Positions 1 through 11,869 of a stretch of DNA of 64,000 bases are shown here, piece after piece (position 1 is the stretch's first letter; each line of letters starts with the position of its first letter). The notes under the pieces were generated by a model, which made no database searches, was not told where the DNA came from, and saw only the letters and a program-made list of their open reading frames with translations. The position numbers and the translations under genes were made by a program. Source of the stretch: Opisthocomus hoazin (taxonomy: Eukaryota > Chordata > Aves > Opisthocomiformes > Opisthocomidae); assembly GCF_030867145.1 (NCBI RefSeq), contig NC_134442.1:821001-885000 (forward strand), written 5' to 3'.

Positions 1-131
1 TTCTTTTAGGGCCCACAGTTCCATTTTGAGGGTCCTAACTCTCATTTTGGAGGCAGAAAGCCTCTTTTTAGGCTCCAGAGCTATATTTCTAGCATCCAAA
101 GCATCATTTTGACTTTCCAAAATCTTAGCTT
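1..131. repeat. Minisatellite A, right end of a block cut by the window edge
   Basis: This is the tail of a degenerate 21-bp repeat whose core reads CCAAAGCCTCATTTT, with many one- or two-base changes per copy. The matching complete block lies at 10079-10976. Confidence 0.8.
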
Positions 132-1024
132 TGGTGGCAGAGCAGAGAGCAGCCTGGTTCCACTAAGCGCAAGGCTGCTCTCCCGCCTCGGCTGCCCTCA
201 GCCCGCCGTTGCTCTGCACACCGCTGCCCACGCGATGACCCACAGAGGTCCCTTCCAACCCCTAACACACCGCCCTGGCAGTTTGCCTGTGGAGCGCTGG
301 GGACAGCTGCCCAGGGGAACGGGGAGATGGCTCTGCCCCGTCCTGCTGCGAGAGCAGGGCTCAGCCCTGGTGCTGAGGGCACTGAGCGTCTGCCTTGCTG
401 CTCTCCAGCTCCTCCGGCGTGCGTGGAGCCCTCCGTCACCAGGCATGGGAAGTGTGCGGCTCCAGCGTACGCACCCGTGGGTGTCCCAGGGCACACGTGG
501 AGATCCCGCCTGGACCCGGGGAGTGACAGCTCTGCAGCCGCTCGTTCAGGCGAGGTGAGCACGCTTTGTTTTTGCCCTGCGTTAGTGGGGCACGAAGCAC
601 TCAGCCCAGCCCTTGAGCGGAGCTGTGCATGCTTTCAGCCAGCTGGCACTTGTGCCGCTGCTCAGGAGAGCCCCTGCAGGTGAAATTGCCGCCTTGGCTT
701 GAAGAACAGGCCAGCACTTCCCTGCTCTTGGGCTGTTGTCCTCTGCCCTAGGTGATTCCTGCCCTGGCAAGTCCAAGAGACGCCTCTGTGAATGCCCGCC
801 TGTGCAGTGCGTGTCCTTCTGGCCTGGGGCCGTCAAAGCAGATCTCCCTGCAGCTAAGTGATGGCTGGGAAATGCATACCCTTGCGGCCCCAGTGTCCTC
901 CAGTGACAACCTGCTGGTCAGCTGAGTCCCCAGGGCTGGCTCAAAGCCTGCACAGCGGGACGAAACTGCTGCCTCACAAGACCTCTTTCTGTCCTACAAG
1001 AGGTCGATGGTGATAGCACCATCT
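132..1024. other. GC-rich intergenic segment, unit 1; no gene recognised
   Basis: A GC-rich stretch between two minisatellite blocks. It has several overlapping open frames on both strands, but none has a recognisable domain and the frames are mutually exclusive, so I do not call a gene. Bases 234-260 are identical over 27 bases to the complement of 54866-54892 in the CR1 element, so this is a small plus-strand CR1 3'-end scrap. The rest is unassigned. Confidence 0.55.
234..260 (+). mobile_element. CR1 LINE 3'-end scrap
   Basis: 27 bases match exactly the conserved 3' region of the CR1 copy in this window (complement of 54866-54892). Flanks are too diverged to extend it. The same scrap recurs in units 2-5 with the array spacing. 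Confidence 0.6.
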
Positions 1025-1860
1025 GGAGGGCCCAAAGCCTTTTTTTAGGGTCCAAACCCTCCTTTGCAGGGTCAAACCCTCATTGATAAGTTGCAAGCTT
1101 CGCTTTTACAATTCACAGACTCCTTTTAAGGGACCAAAGCATTCTCTTGAAGGCCCAAAGTCTGATTTGGGTGTCAAAGGGCTCCTTTTTAGAGTCCAAA
1201 GCCTTATTTGTAGGGTCTAAAGTCTCCTTTCATGGCACCAAAGCCTCATTATCTGGATCCATAGCCTAATTTAGAGGATCCAGTCGGCAAGCTGGAGGGT
1301 CCAAAGCCTCATTTTAGCATCCAAACTGCTCATTTTGGGTACAAAGCCTCACTTGTTTAATGACCGAAGCCTCATTTGGAGGCTCCAAAGACCTGTTTTT
1401 AGCATACAGAGCCCTAGCTTTTGGCACCAAAACATCATGTGAGGGCAAAAGTCCTGATTTGAGGGTTCAGCATCTCATTTTCATTTCCAAAGCCTTATTT
1501 TCACATCCCAACGCCCCATGCTTCAGGCCCAAACTCTTTTTTGGAGAGTCCAAAGTCTCATTTCTAGGGCCAAACCCCTCTTACAGCTCTAGGCCTGCAC
1601 TGGAGTGTTTCGTTTTATGGGGCAACAGAGGAACCAAGAGGTTCCCCTCCTTTGCAGGGCCCAAAGCGTCATTTGTAGACACTCTCCACCCATTTTAGGT
1701 CCCAGAGCCTTATTCGCAGGGCGAAAATCTTCATTTTTTTGGGTCCAAAGCTGTCTTTTATTAGCCATAGTCTTTCTTAGGGCACACCGTTCCCTTGTTA
1801 GGGTTTAAACTCTCACTTTCAGAGCAGAAAGCATCTTTTTAGGATCCAAAGCTCTATTGG
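1025..1860. repeat. Minisatellite B, unit 1 (degenerate 21-bp repeat)
   Basis: About 40 degenerate copies of a 21-bp motif; for example four successive 21-base copies run through 1197-1280. As 21 is a multiple of three, plus-strand frames stay open and read as a loose heptad of the Ser-Lys-x-Ser-Phe-x-Gly type (1360-1698). This is a by-product of the repeat, not evidence for a protein. Confidence 0.85.
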
Positions 1861-2257
1861 TAGTGACCTCCCCAGGGCCAGGACTCTGCGCTTCCCCTGG
1901 CTGCACTTGTTGGGGCTCTGCTGGGGCAGGGTGCGACCCTGGGCTGGTGCAGAGAGCAGCACCACGTCGTGACTCTGTGCAGGAGCAGGGTTTTGGGTGC
2001 CACCGTCGCGAGGCTGCGCCCAGCAGTGCAGGCTGGTCGGGGAGCAGCGCCCCGAGACGTGGGGGCAGAGGGTGAGGGAAGAGGGGGACAGGCGTGGGGT
2101 GCTGAGCGATGGGGCACGGGCTGGCCCTGGAGACCCCCGGGCTGGAGACATCTGCCCCGGGACCAGTGCAGAGCTGCAGGCCTGGAGCTGGGCAGCACTT
2201 GCCTTGGGGGAGAACAACAAAATAGTGCCTGGCACGCGCAGAAGGACCCCTCAGCGT
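1861..2257. other. GC-rich segment downstream of the Topors-like fragment
   Basis: On the minus strand this continues from the Topors-like reading frame. A polypyrimidine run followed by AG near 2277 resembles a splice acceptor, and an open frame runs 2235 to 1819, Pro/Ser-rich and ending Arg-Arg-Val-Leu-Ala-Leu. It could be the decayed C-terminal part of the same gene, but I cannot show homology. Equivalent segments lie at 12706-13102, 23547-23941, 34390-34786 and 45231-45627. Confidence 0.35.
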
Positions 2258-2926
2258 TCACATCCCACCCCTCCCTGTAAAAGAAAAGCTAAAAAGGGTG
2301 AGGACAGCAAAGCCATCTGCGCTGTTGGTAACACTGAGACTTTTTCTGTCATTTTCATGCGTTTCTTGTATTTGGCTAATGGGATCTGGGAGCCCTTGAG
2401 GGCCAGCGTGTGGCGCAGCTGGTGGCCCAGTCCTGGTTCGGCCGTCTGGCGAGGGCCCCTCCAGGGTCCCTGGTGTGGTGCTGGCCTCTTGTTGGCTGGA
2501 GAGTCCTCGGAGCTGCTGGTGCTCCTCTTTGGGGGTGGCCGTGGCCCCCCGGGGGCGTTCCCTGCCCCAGCTGGTAGTGGAGGGCCTGGGCACAGCCTCC
2601 CCACGCTCCTCCTGGGGCTCTTCTTGCTCCGTGGGGATGGCAGCGGGAGCAGCGGGGCAGCTGCCAGGTGCCCACCAACAGCGGCGCATGAGGTGCCGAG
2701 GAGCTCGTCCGTGCCAGATCTCGCAGGGCTGCCGGGGAAGGCAGAAACCCTCCTCAGGAGGCAGCGGGGCCGGGGGCATCTTGGTCAACATGGCCATGAC
2801 GGTGTCTTCCACCATAGCTGCCTCCAACCCCCTGTTGTCAAAGATCTGCTCCAGCTTCTGCTGGACCCAGGGCTGCAGGGTCTGCAGGAGCATTGGGTGG
2901 TTCTGGAAAAGGTTCATCCCGTTCGG
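2258..2926 (-). pseudogene. Topors-like E3 ligase fragment, unit 1
   Basis: A minus-strand open frame contains the stretch FQNHPMLLQTLQPWVQQKL (coding bases about 2914 to 2858), followed by an Ile-Phe and a Gly-Leu helix (to about 2786). From family memory this spacing of Asn/His-Pro, Leu-x-Pro-Trp, Lys-Leu and Phe matches the helical region after the RING domain of Topors, a RING E3 ubiquitin/SUMO ligase. The RING itself is absent: the frame upstream runs straight into the TACAATAC repeat, so the first 32 codons from 3013 are repeat-derived. Downstream, a second frame with Ser/Lys-Arg-rich sequence looks more protein-like, suggesting a frameshift. I infer a 5'-truncated pseudogene; a bird-specific short gene is the alternative. 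Confidence 0.5.
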
Positions 2927-3119
2927 GATACAATATAATACAGACAATAATAAACTGTATAGCGCAGTCCCATACCTACCATACCCACAATACCCACAAT
3001 AGCTGCAAAACAATAAAAACTACATAATACGTACTGTACAGAGCAATGCATACTCTACATACAGTAATCTACATGCAACATATTATAAAACAAAATACCT
3101 TAGAAAACTAAACACTCGA
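2927..3119. repeat. TACAATAC-type A/T-rich degenerate simple repeat, unit 1
   Basis: Irregular reiteration of ATAC/CAATA words on the plus strand. The same kind of repeat, about 1 kb long, occurs in the linker at 53265-54255. It forms the 5' truncation boundary of the Topors-like fragment. Confidence 0.7.
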
Positions 3120-3123
3120 GAAT

Positions 3124-3164
3124 GACCAAGCGCCACCCCCACCCCGTCCCTTGGCAATGACAGA
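3124..3164 (+). repeat. 41-bp inverted repeat, left arm, unit 1
   Basis: The reverse complement recurs at 10029-10069 with a single mismatch (base 10035). The arms enclose the 6.9-kb acrosin module. In unit 2 the two arms (13969-14009 and 20871-20911) match perfectly. Other left arms: 24808-24848, 35653-35693, 46494-46534. Confidence 0.8.
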
Positions 3165-3652
3165 GCCAGCGTGGAGCGTGCTCCATCTGTGTTTCGCTGT
3201 GCTTTGTGCAGGACAGGATGGCAGTGCTTGGCTATGCTTGGTTGATTTGGCTTGCACATCCCTGCTTGCCTGCCGCGGCTGTAAGCAGATTGGCTCTTCA
3301 GCCCCCAACCAGGTGCCTACTGCCTGTAGTAGTTCCGTTCTGCGGTGTCAGTTTCTTTGGGAAGGACCTGGTGGCAAGCGGCTGCGCAGAGCGGGGTGGC
3401 AGTGAACTTCCCAAAGAGGCTATGGTGCCACACTTGGTTTTCCCGGCTAGCTGTTAGCAGGCAGCACTGGGAGGCAGGCGCTGCTGCCTGCCACGAGGTC
3501 TGCAGAGCCTCGTCCCGCAAGCAGAGCATTCAGCGGGGTTCTGCTGGGGGTGTCCGAGCCCAGCTTCTGCCTCCCCTCCTGCTCGGAACCCTCCATGTTG
3601 CCCGCCCCCCCCTAGAATCCACCGTGCCCAGCACCCGGAACCAGCCACTCTG

Positions 3653-3660
3653 TGACATCA
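3653..3660 (+). promoter_or_regulatory. CRE-like octamer upstream of acrosin start
   Basis: TGACATCA differs from the palindromic cAMP-response element by one base and lies 115 bp upstream of the acrosin ATG. It is kept in all six copies (14498, 25337, 36182, 47023, 59226). CREM-type activators drive many post-meiotic testis genes through such sites in mammals; use here is inference. No TATA box is evident between it and the ATG. Confidence 0.35.
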
Positions 3661-3774
3661 GCCACGGGGCCAAGGGTTCCCTGGGCAGCGGGACTGCTGC
3701 AGGCACTACGTCGGCTGCTGCACTGCTGGCCACCAGCTCTCGCTTCTTGCAGCTGCCACGTGCCGCTGGCAGCC

Positions 3775-6257
<2,483 letters not shown>

Positions 6258-6385
6258 GGAGCAGGATCAACAGGAACCAGCGCAGGCTGCACTGGACCAT
6301 GATCATTTCCTTCTGGGGCAATGCCTGCTGCTCCAAAGGCAGCTTCAGCATCAAAGGCCTGCTCTGTGCTGCCCGCTCTCCTCCC

Positions 6386-6787
6386 TGTGGAGTATGAAGC
6401 AGTAAGGGACTGGGGACGTGAGCAATCCAGCATTTCTCTAGAAGGCCATGAAGCCTTAGCCTAAGGCCGCAGAGCCTTAGCATAAGGCCGCAAGGGCATC
6501 CAGAGGACAAACTGCGGTTGGAATGAGGAAGTAAGAATGCAGAGACAAACAACTCCCAGATGCCAAAGAGGAACTTGCGGCCTACAAGAAGGCCACGAGC
6601 ACTGCGCGTGAGCTAGTGACGCACACCAATCATAATCGAGTTACTATGTGAGTTAAATTGATTATCACCAATGGGGGATCGCCGCGTATGTAGTGGGGAA
6701 TATAAAAGTGAGCTATCTGAGGCTAATAAACGGCTTGTACGTGATCACATTGATCATCGTGTCGAGTCCAGTTCTTCCTCCGCAACA
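6386..6787 (+). mobile_element. Solo LTR of an endogenous retrovirus, unit 1
   Basis: A 402-bp TG...CA element is flanked by CCTCCC (6380-6385) and CTTCCT (6788-6793), a decayed 6-bp target duplication of the ALV/ERVK type. It contains CCAAT boxes (6626, 6668), TATAAAA (6701-6707) and AATAAA (6725-6730) in plus orientation, in the compact order of an avian-type LTR. Unit 6 has the uninterrupted target at 61955-61960, which fixes both ends. No gag, pol or env sequence accompanies it. It lies 128 bp after the acrosin stop codon. Confidence 0.8.
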
Positions 6788-6829
6788 CTTCCTAGTGCAC
6801 ACAAATGCTGAAGCTGACTTAGTTCTTGG

Positions 6830-6835
6830 AATAAA
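6830..6835 (+). terminator. Likely native acrosin poly(A) signal
   Basis: AATAAA. In unit 6, which lacks the LTR, the same signal lies about 170 bp after the stop codon, a normal 3'UTR distance. In units 1-5 the LTR pushes it to about 570 bp. Copies: 17674, 28514, 39358, 50190, 61997. Confidence 0.5.
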
Positions 6836-7262
6836 GTTGCCAGGTTTCACAGTTAACCGTGCCTGAGTCCAATTCACTCTCGTGCGCAAGGCAAGGATTT
6901 CCACGCCCGGCAAAATGAGGCTGCAGGCAGTCAAGGAGGGCACAAAGGGCAAGAGTCGCTCAGCAGGGCTGACACCATGCCTGGTCAGACAGGAGCGTGC
7001 TCAGAGCCACCATGGCATGAAGAAGACTGGCACATTGAGGCTAGAAAGAGGATGCAAAATAATGATGTGACGTGCAGACAACTCTGGGGATGATGATTAG
7101 GACGTGGTTGAAGCCTTTGCTAAACAGAAAGATGAAAGAAAGCTGGCAGGAGTTACAGTGCCATGAGGAAGAGCCAGATGTCACCAGAAGTTAAGGGGGA
7201 ATGGTGTGAGAGGTGGCCAGACTTCAGCAATATCTGAAGGAAGAGCTGGGGTCATTCTGGGG
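6836..7262. other. Spacer downstream of acrosin, unit 1
   Basis: No gene seen. Its last part (7188-7262) is shared with unit 5 at 50550-50625 and, inverted, with 51439-51534 and 58321-58416, so it belongs to an older dispersed segment interrupted here by the exon-3 fragment. Confidence 0.4.
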
Positions 7263-7439
7263 ACAACATCACGCAGAGGAACGACATTGCCTTGCTGGAA
7301 TTGGACCAGCCTGTCCAGTGCGGCTACTACGTGCAGCTTGCCTGTGTGCCCGACGCCTGGTTGAGAGTGTCGCAGCTGAGAATCTGCTACATCAGTGGCT
7401 GGGGTTCCACGACTGCAAGAGGTGAGTTCCCAAAAGGGA
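7263..7439 (+). pseudogene. Duplicated acrosin exon 3/intron 3 fragment, unit 1
   Basis: 177 bp match acrosin 4801-4977: the second half of exon 3 with the catalytic-Asp segment NDIALLELDQ, then the GTGAGT donor (7422) and the first bases of intron 3. Relative to copy 1 it has Leu145Gln, Ser167Ile and Val170Ile but remains open. There is no acceptor-bearing 5' half and no following exons, so it is a gene fragment. It could act as a cryptic exon if an upstream acceptor is used. Confidence 0.85.
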
Positions 7440-8584
7440 CTTGTTTGGCAGGCACAGAGTGACTTCTGCCAGCCCAAGCCCTTACCAAGAGAAACAAGTC
7501 CTTCAGCTTCACCTCAGGCAGGCCGGCGTTTCACTGCGCATTTGGCCAACAGAGAAAGTGATGGAGGAAGGTGGGGTCATCCCAGATCACAAAACAACTC
7601 TTCTCTAGAGCTGAAACTCAGCTTCTGGAATCTCCTGGCTCCGAGTCCTAGGAAATGTGCTTGATACGTCTGGGCTAGGCTCCTGAATCGTGAAGAAAAA
7701 GTTTTTCTTTGTGTAGGGGTGGCGCGACCACAGGTATTTCCAACATATTGTACAACCTCTCTTCTCCAGGAGAAACCTAGACTGAGAGAAGAAATGTGGA
7801 AATATCACCAGAGGAGGAGAGAGAAGGAGTGTGAGCTCGGGAAGGTGTGGATGCTGACAAGAAGCAGGTGCTCAAATGTTACTGCTTTGCACACACCCTG
7901 TGTGCTCACCTTCTCCCAGAATCCCACAGCTGTGTAGCAGGAGGCTTTGGTAGGGCAGTGTCAGCCTGACCTCAGCCGGGGCCTGGAGCAGAGCCTGCCC
8001 CTCCGACACCAGCATGGCTGCCTGGCAGCTGGGTGGGAAAATGGGAAATGGCAGCCCCCGGGGGAAGCAGGGTTGCCCGGGGAGTATCCCAATGCCATCC
8101 CTTCCTAGCAGCCCAAGGCAGCACAGCGCATGCTGACCCCGGGTGTCCTTACAGCAGAGCCCCAGCTGCCCTGCTGGAGCACAGAGACCCCGAGGGGAGG
8201 AGGAGGGGAGACGCTTTAGGCAGTCTGTTCCCTCCCCAGACACCCCCGGGCATGGAAAGGCCCCGCGCCCTGCCAAGCCGGCGAGTCGCCACTCATGCCG
8301 CGGTGCAGAGGTGGCCACCTCCTGCGTGCTCTGGGCTGGCGCAGCCTTGCCCTGAGCCGGGGGAAGGTTCCCTGTGCCTCAGTCCAGAGTCCTCACCTGC
8401 AAAGCCTCATTTTCAGGGCCAAAATCCTCATTTTTGGGGCCCCAACCTGTCTGTTCTTGCCCACAGCCGCGTATTTCCCTGTCCCACTTCACCGCTCTCC
8501 ACAGCTTCCCCGGGAGGGGACGTGATAGGGAGGTGCTGAGCTCTGCTGCTGGGGTCCAGGGACAGGACGCATGGGAACGGCTCA
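7440..8584. other. Spacer, unit 1; no gene recognised
   Basis: A mixed-composition region with no convincing reading frame. Around 8395-8445 are two or three isolated copies of the 21-bp minisatellite motif (AAAGCCTCATTTT). Confidence 0.4.
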
Positions 8585-8745
8585 GAGCTGCGTCAGGGCG
8601 GGTTCAGCTGGGCTCAAGGATCCGTTTCTGCACCGAGAGGGCGGCCGGGCGCTGGGACAGGCTGCCTGAGAGGCGGTCGGTTCCCCCGGCCTGTCCGTGC
8701 CCAGGAGCCCTTTGGGCAGTGCCCTCCATGCTCTGCTGTCAGGCC
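8585..8745 (+). mobile_element. GC-rich CR1 LINE 3'-UTR remnant, unit 1
   Basis: The order of words (TTCAGCTGGG, GGATCCGTTTCTGCACCGAGAGG, GGGACAGGCTGCCTGAGAGG, GTCCGTGCCCAGGAGCC, with gaps) follows the 3' untranslated part of CR1 elements, recalled from family knowledge. It is strongly diverged and lacks the terminal octamer repeats, so it is an old fragment. Confidence 0.55.
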
Positions 8746-8929
8746 GGGCCAGCCCTGCAGGGCGGGCGATTGGATGGGGCGATGGCTGCCGCTCCCTCCC
8801 CAGCGGAAGCTCCCTGCTCTGCCGTGCCCACAGGGTCACCGGGAGCACCCAGCCCACCCTGTGGAGTTCATCACCACATCGCCTGGGAGCAGGGCAGGCA
8901 CCGGCGGAGGGGAGAGCGGCCCCTCAGGC

Positions 8930-9375
8930 AGCCAATAGCGGAGAGCAGCACCTCAGGGGAGGGTGGGCCCCACACCATGGCAGAGCGACAGCCCAGGTAG
9001 CCAATCAGAGGTCACATTTCAAATGAAGGGCAGGCACCCAGCGGGGCAGCCTGAACGCAAAGGGGGCCAATCAGAGGCAGCGTCACCTCAGGGGAAGGTG
9101 GGCACTGCATTTGGGCAGAGTGACAGCACTGTCAGCCAATGGCAGGTCATCACTTCAGGTGAAGGGCGGGCACTGCAGCCCAGCAGCCTGACCACCCGGG
9201 GTCCAATCAGAGGCAGCAGAACCTCAGGGGAGGGTGGGCATTGCATCTGGGCAGAGTGACAGCCCTGGCAGCCAATGGCAGGTCATTCCCTCAGGTGAAG
9301 GGCAGGCACTGTAACCCAGCAGCCTGACCACAAGGGGGCCAATCAGAGGCAGCAGCACCTCAGGGGAGGAGACTG
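8930..9375 (+). promoter_or_regulatory. Array of seven evenly spaced CCAAT boxes, unit 1
   Basis: CCAAT occurs at 8932, 9001, 9067, 9136, 9203, 9272 and 9339, spacings 69, 66, 69, 67, 69 and 67 bp. Most have NF-Y-type flanks (AGCCAATCAG, AGCCAATGGC, GGCCAATCAG). They lie in a tandem repeat of about 135 bp with two boxes per copy, about 3.3 copies. NF-Y arrays mark promoters and enhancers in vertebrates; whether this one is active, and for which transcript, is unknown. The nearest downstream acrosin gene is about 5.3 kb away, beyond the minisatellites. Confidence 0.65.
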
Positions 9376-10028
9376 ACAGCCCTCCCGACCTCTGCCGGCC
9401 AAGACTACATGGGAAGGAGGCGGGCCCTGCTTGCAGCCAGGCCCAGCTTCACCATGGCTCCTGTGGGGCCTGCCCCGAGGCCGCGCAGCCCCTGGACCAG
9501 GCCCAGGGCCCCTCCTCCCCCCTTCCACCGCTCCTCTCTGTCTCCTCTGCACCCCCCAGCTGTCCCCGTGTTCTGGAACCCCCCGTCTCCGTGATGCTGA
9601 GGCCGCCGGGGTGGCGGTGGGGTGGACAAGGCTGGGTGGGGGTGATGCTTGCCCTGGGGCCATCGGCTCCCCCACATCCCCTCCGCGCAGCCCCAGCGAC
9701 CCCGCAGCAGCCTGCAGGGTCGTGAGGAGGGGCAGGACGTGGCTGCCGTCCAGTGTCTGCCCTGAGGTGGCGAGGACGGGGGGGATGTGGGGCTGGGGTC
9801 TGCCCCCCGAAGCAGGGGGGTCCCAGGGCTGATGCTCTCCCCCATCCCCACAGCTCCTGCACATCATCTCCTTCCTGACGCTGCCCGCCCTGCTGAGACG
9901 GGGCCAGACCTGCCCTTGCCTCCACGAGGGCTGCGACAGCGAGGCCGCCTGCACCTCCTCTGCACCGCTCTCTGCCTGCCGCCGCTAGCGCCCGCCCCTG
10001 CAAGAGGGCCACCATCCTCAGCTGTGAG
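9376..10028. other. GC-rich region after the CCAAT array, unit 1
   Basis: Possible short transcription unit: an ATG in good context at 9454, a Pro/Arg-rich frame to 9594, and a polypyrimidine-CCCACAG acceptor at about 9852 followed by an open Leu-rich/Cys frame to about 9989. No domain is recognised and codon use is dominated by GC content, so I do not call a CDS. Confidence 0.3.
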
Positions 10029-10069
10029 TCTGTCTTTGCCAAGGGACGGGGTGGGGGTGGCGCTTGGTC
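10029..10069 (-). repeat. 41-bp inverted repeat, right arm, unit 1
   Basis: Complement of 3124-3164 with one mismatch. Corresponding right arms are 20871-20911, 31713-31753 and 42555-42595; none is present in unit 5. Confidence 0.8.
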
Positions 10070-10078
10070 TCCAGGACT

Positions 10079-10976
10079 CATCTTTAGCGTCCAAACTTTT
10101 ATTGTAGGTTTTAATGCCTTCTTTTTAGGACCCAAAGCCTCCTTTTTAGGGTACAAACCCTCATTTCTAAGTTCCAAACCCACCTTTTAAGGTTCAAATG
10201 CTCATATTAAGGGCTCAAAGCAACATTTTGACGGTGCAGAGCCTCCTTTTCAGAGTCCAAAGCATTGTTTATAGGGTCCAAAGTCTCCATTTATGTACCC
10301 AACCCTCATCTTTAGCTTCAAAAGCCTGCTTTTCAGGAGCCAAAGCCTCCATGTAGAATCAAAACTGCTCCTTTAGACTTAGAAGTCTTGTTTGTTTAAT
10401 GTCCCAAGCTTCATTCTGACGGTCTAAAATCCCATTTCAACAGCACAAAGCCCTGATTTTCAAACCCAAAGCATCACTTCAGGGCTTAAAATCATCAGAA
10501 TTTCAGGGTTCAATGCCTCAATGTAATTTCCAAAGCCCCATTTTCAGGGCCCGGTGCTCCATTCTTAAGCCCCAAGCCATGCTTTGGTGGGTCTAAACTC
10601 TACTTTGGAGGGTCCGAAGCCCTCTTTTACACCTGAAAGCCTCCACTGGAGTGCCCAGAGCCCTCTATTTGGAACGAAATCTCCATTTGTGGAGGCCATG
10701 GAGGAACCAAGTCGTTCCCCTCCTTTTCAGGGTCTAAAGCGTTCTTTGTATCATCTAGCCCATCCTTTTGAGTGCCCAGAGCCCCATTTTCAGGGCTGAA
10801 GCCCTCATTTATGGGATCCAAACCTGTCTTTTATCACTCACAACCTTCTTTTAGGGCCCACAGTTCCATTTTGAGGGTCCTAACTCTCATTTTGGAGGCA
10901 GAAAGCCTCTTTTTAGGCTCCAGAGCTATATTTCTAGCATCCAAAGCATCATTTTGACTTTCCAAAATCTTAGCTT
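10079..10976. repeat. Minisatellite A, between units 1 and 2
   Basis: About 43 degenerate 21-bp copies, same family as minisatellite B but on the other side of the GC-rich segment. It starts just after the right inverted-repeat arm. Confidence 0.85.
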
Positions 10977-11869
10977 TGGTGGCAGAGCAGAGAGCAGCCT
11001 GGTTCCACTAAGCGCAAGGCTGCTCTCCCGCCTCGGCTGCCCTCAGCCCACCGTTGCTCTGCACACCGCTGCCCACGCGATGACCCACAGAGGTCCCTTC
11101 CAACCCCTAACACACCGCCCTGGCAGTTTGCCTGTGGAGCACTGGGGACAGCTGCCCAGGGGAACGGGGAGATGGCTCTGCCCCGTCCTGCTGCGAGAGC
11201 AGGGCTCAGCCCTGGTGCTGAGGGCACTGAGCGTCTGCCTTGCTGCTCTCCAGCTCCTCCGGCGTGCGTGGAGCCCTCCGTCACCAGGCATGGGAAGTGT
11301 GCGGCTCCAGCGTACGCACCCGTGGGTGTCCCAGGGCACACGTGGAGATCCCGCCTGGACCCGGGGAGTGACAGCTCTGCAGCCGCTCGTTCAGGCGAGG
11401 TGAGCACGCTTTGTTTTTGCCCTGCGTTAGTGGGGCACGAAGCACTCAGCCCAGCCCTTGAGCGGAGCTGTGCATGCTTTCAGCCAGCTGGCACTTGTGC
11501 CGCTGCTCAGGAGAGCCCCTGCAGGTGAAATTGCCGCCTTGGCTTGAAAAACAGGCCAGCACTTCCCTGCTCTTGGGCTGTTGTCCTCTGCCCTAGGTGA
11601 TTCCTGCCCTGGCAAGTCCAAGAGACGCCTCTGTGAATGCCCGCCTGTGCAGTGCGTGTCCTTCTGGCCTGGGGCCGTCAAAGCAGATCTCCCTGCAGCT
11701 AAGTGATGGCTGGGAAATGCGTACCCTTGCGGCCCCAGTGTCCTCCAGTGACAACCTGCTGGTCAGCTGAGTCCCCAGGGCTGGCTCAAAGCCTGCACAG
11801 TGGGACGAAACTGCTGCCTCACAAGACCTCTTTCTGTCCTACAAGAGGTCGATGGTGATAGCACCATCT
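10977..11869. other. GC-rich intergenic segment, unit 2
   Basis: Copy of 132-1024 with a handful of substitutions; it contains the same CR1 scrap at 11079-11105. No gene recognised. Confidence 0.5.

Noticed and set aside
1360..1698. Open frames with heptad-like repeats in the minisatellites
   Set aside because: They follow from a 21-bp period; no start context, splice signals or conserved domain.
1997..2938. 313-codon plus-strand open frame (359 codons in unit 3)
   Set aside because: It runs antisense to the Topors-like fragment, its length changes with single-base indels between units, and it has no domain. I treat it as a shadow frame.
2927..3013. N-terminal 32 codons of the Topors-like frame (Cys/Gly/Tyr-rich)
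   Set aside because: Encoded by the simple repeat; not part of the homologous fragment.
7213..7425. 70-codon plus-strand frame over the exon-3 fragment
   Set aside because: It reads the acrosin sequence in the wrong frame; the homologous frame is the other one.
9343..10183. Long minus-strand frames over the CCAAT array and GC-rich region
   Set aside because: Frames overlap each other on both strands and change length between units; typical of high-GC DNA.
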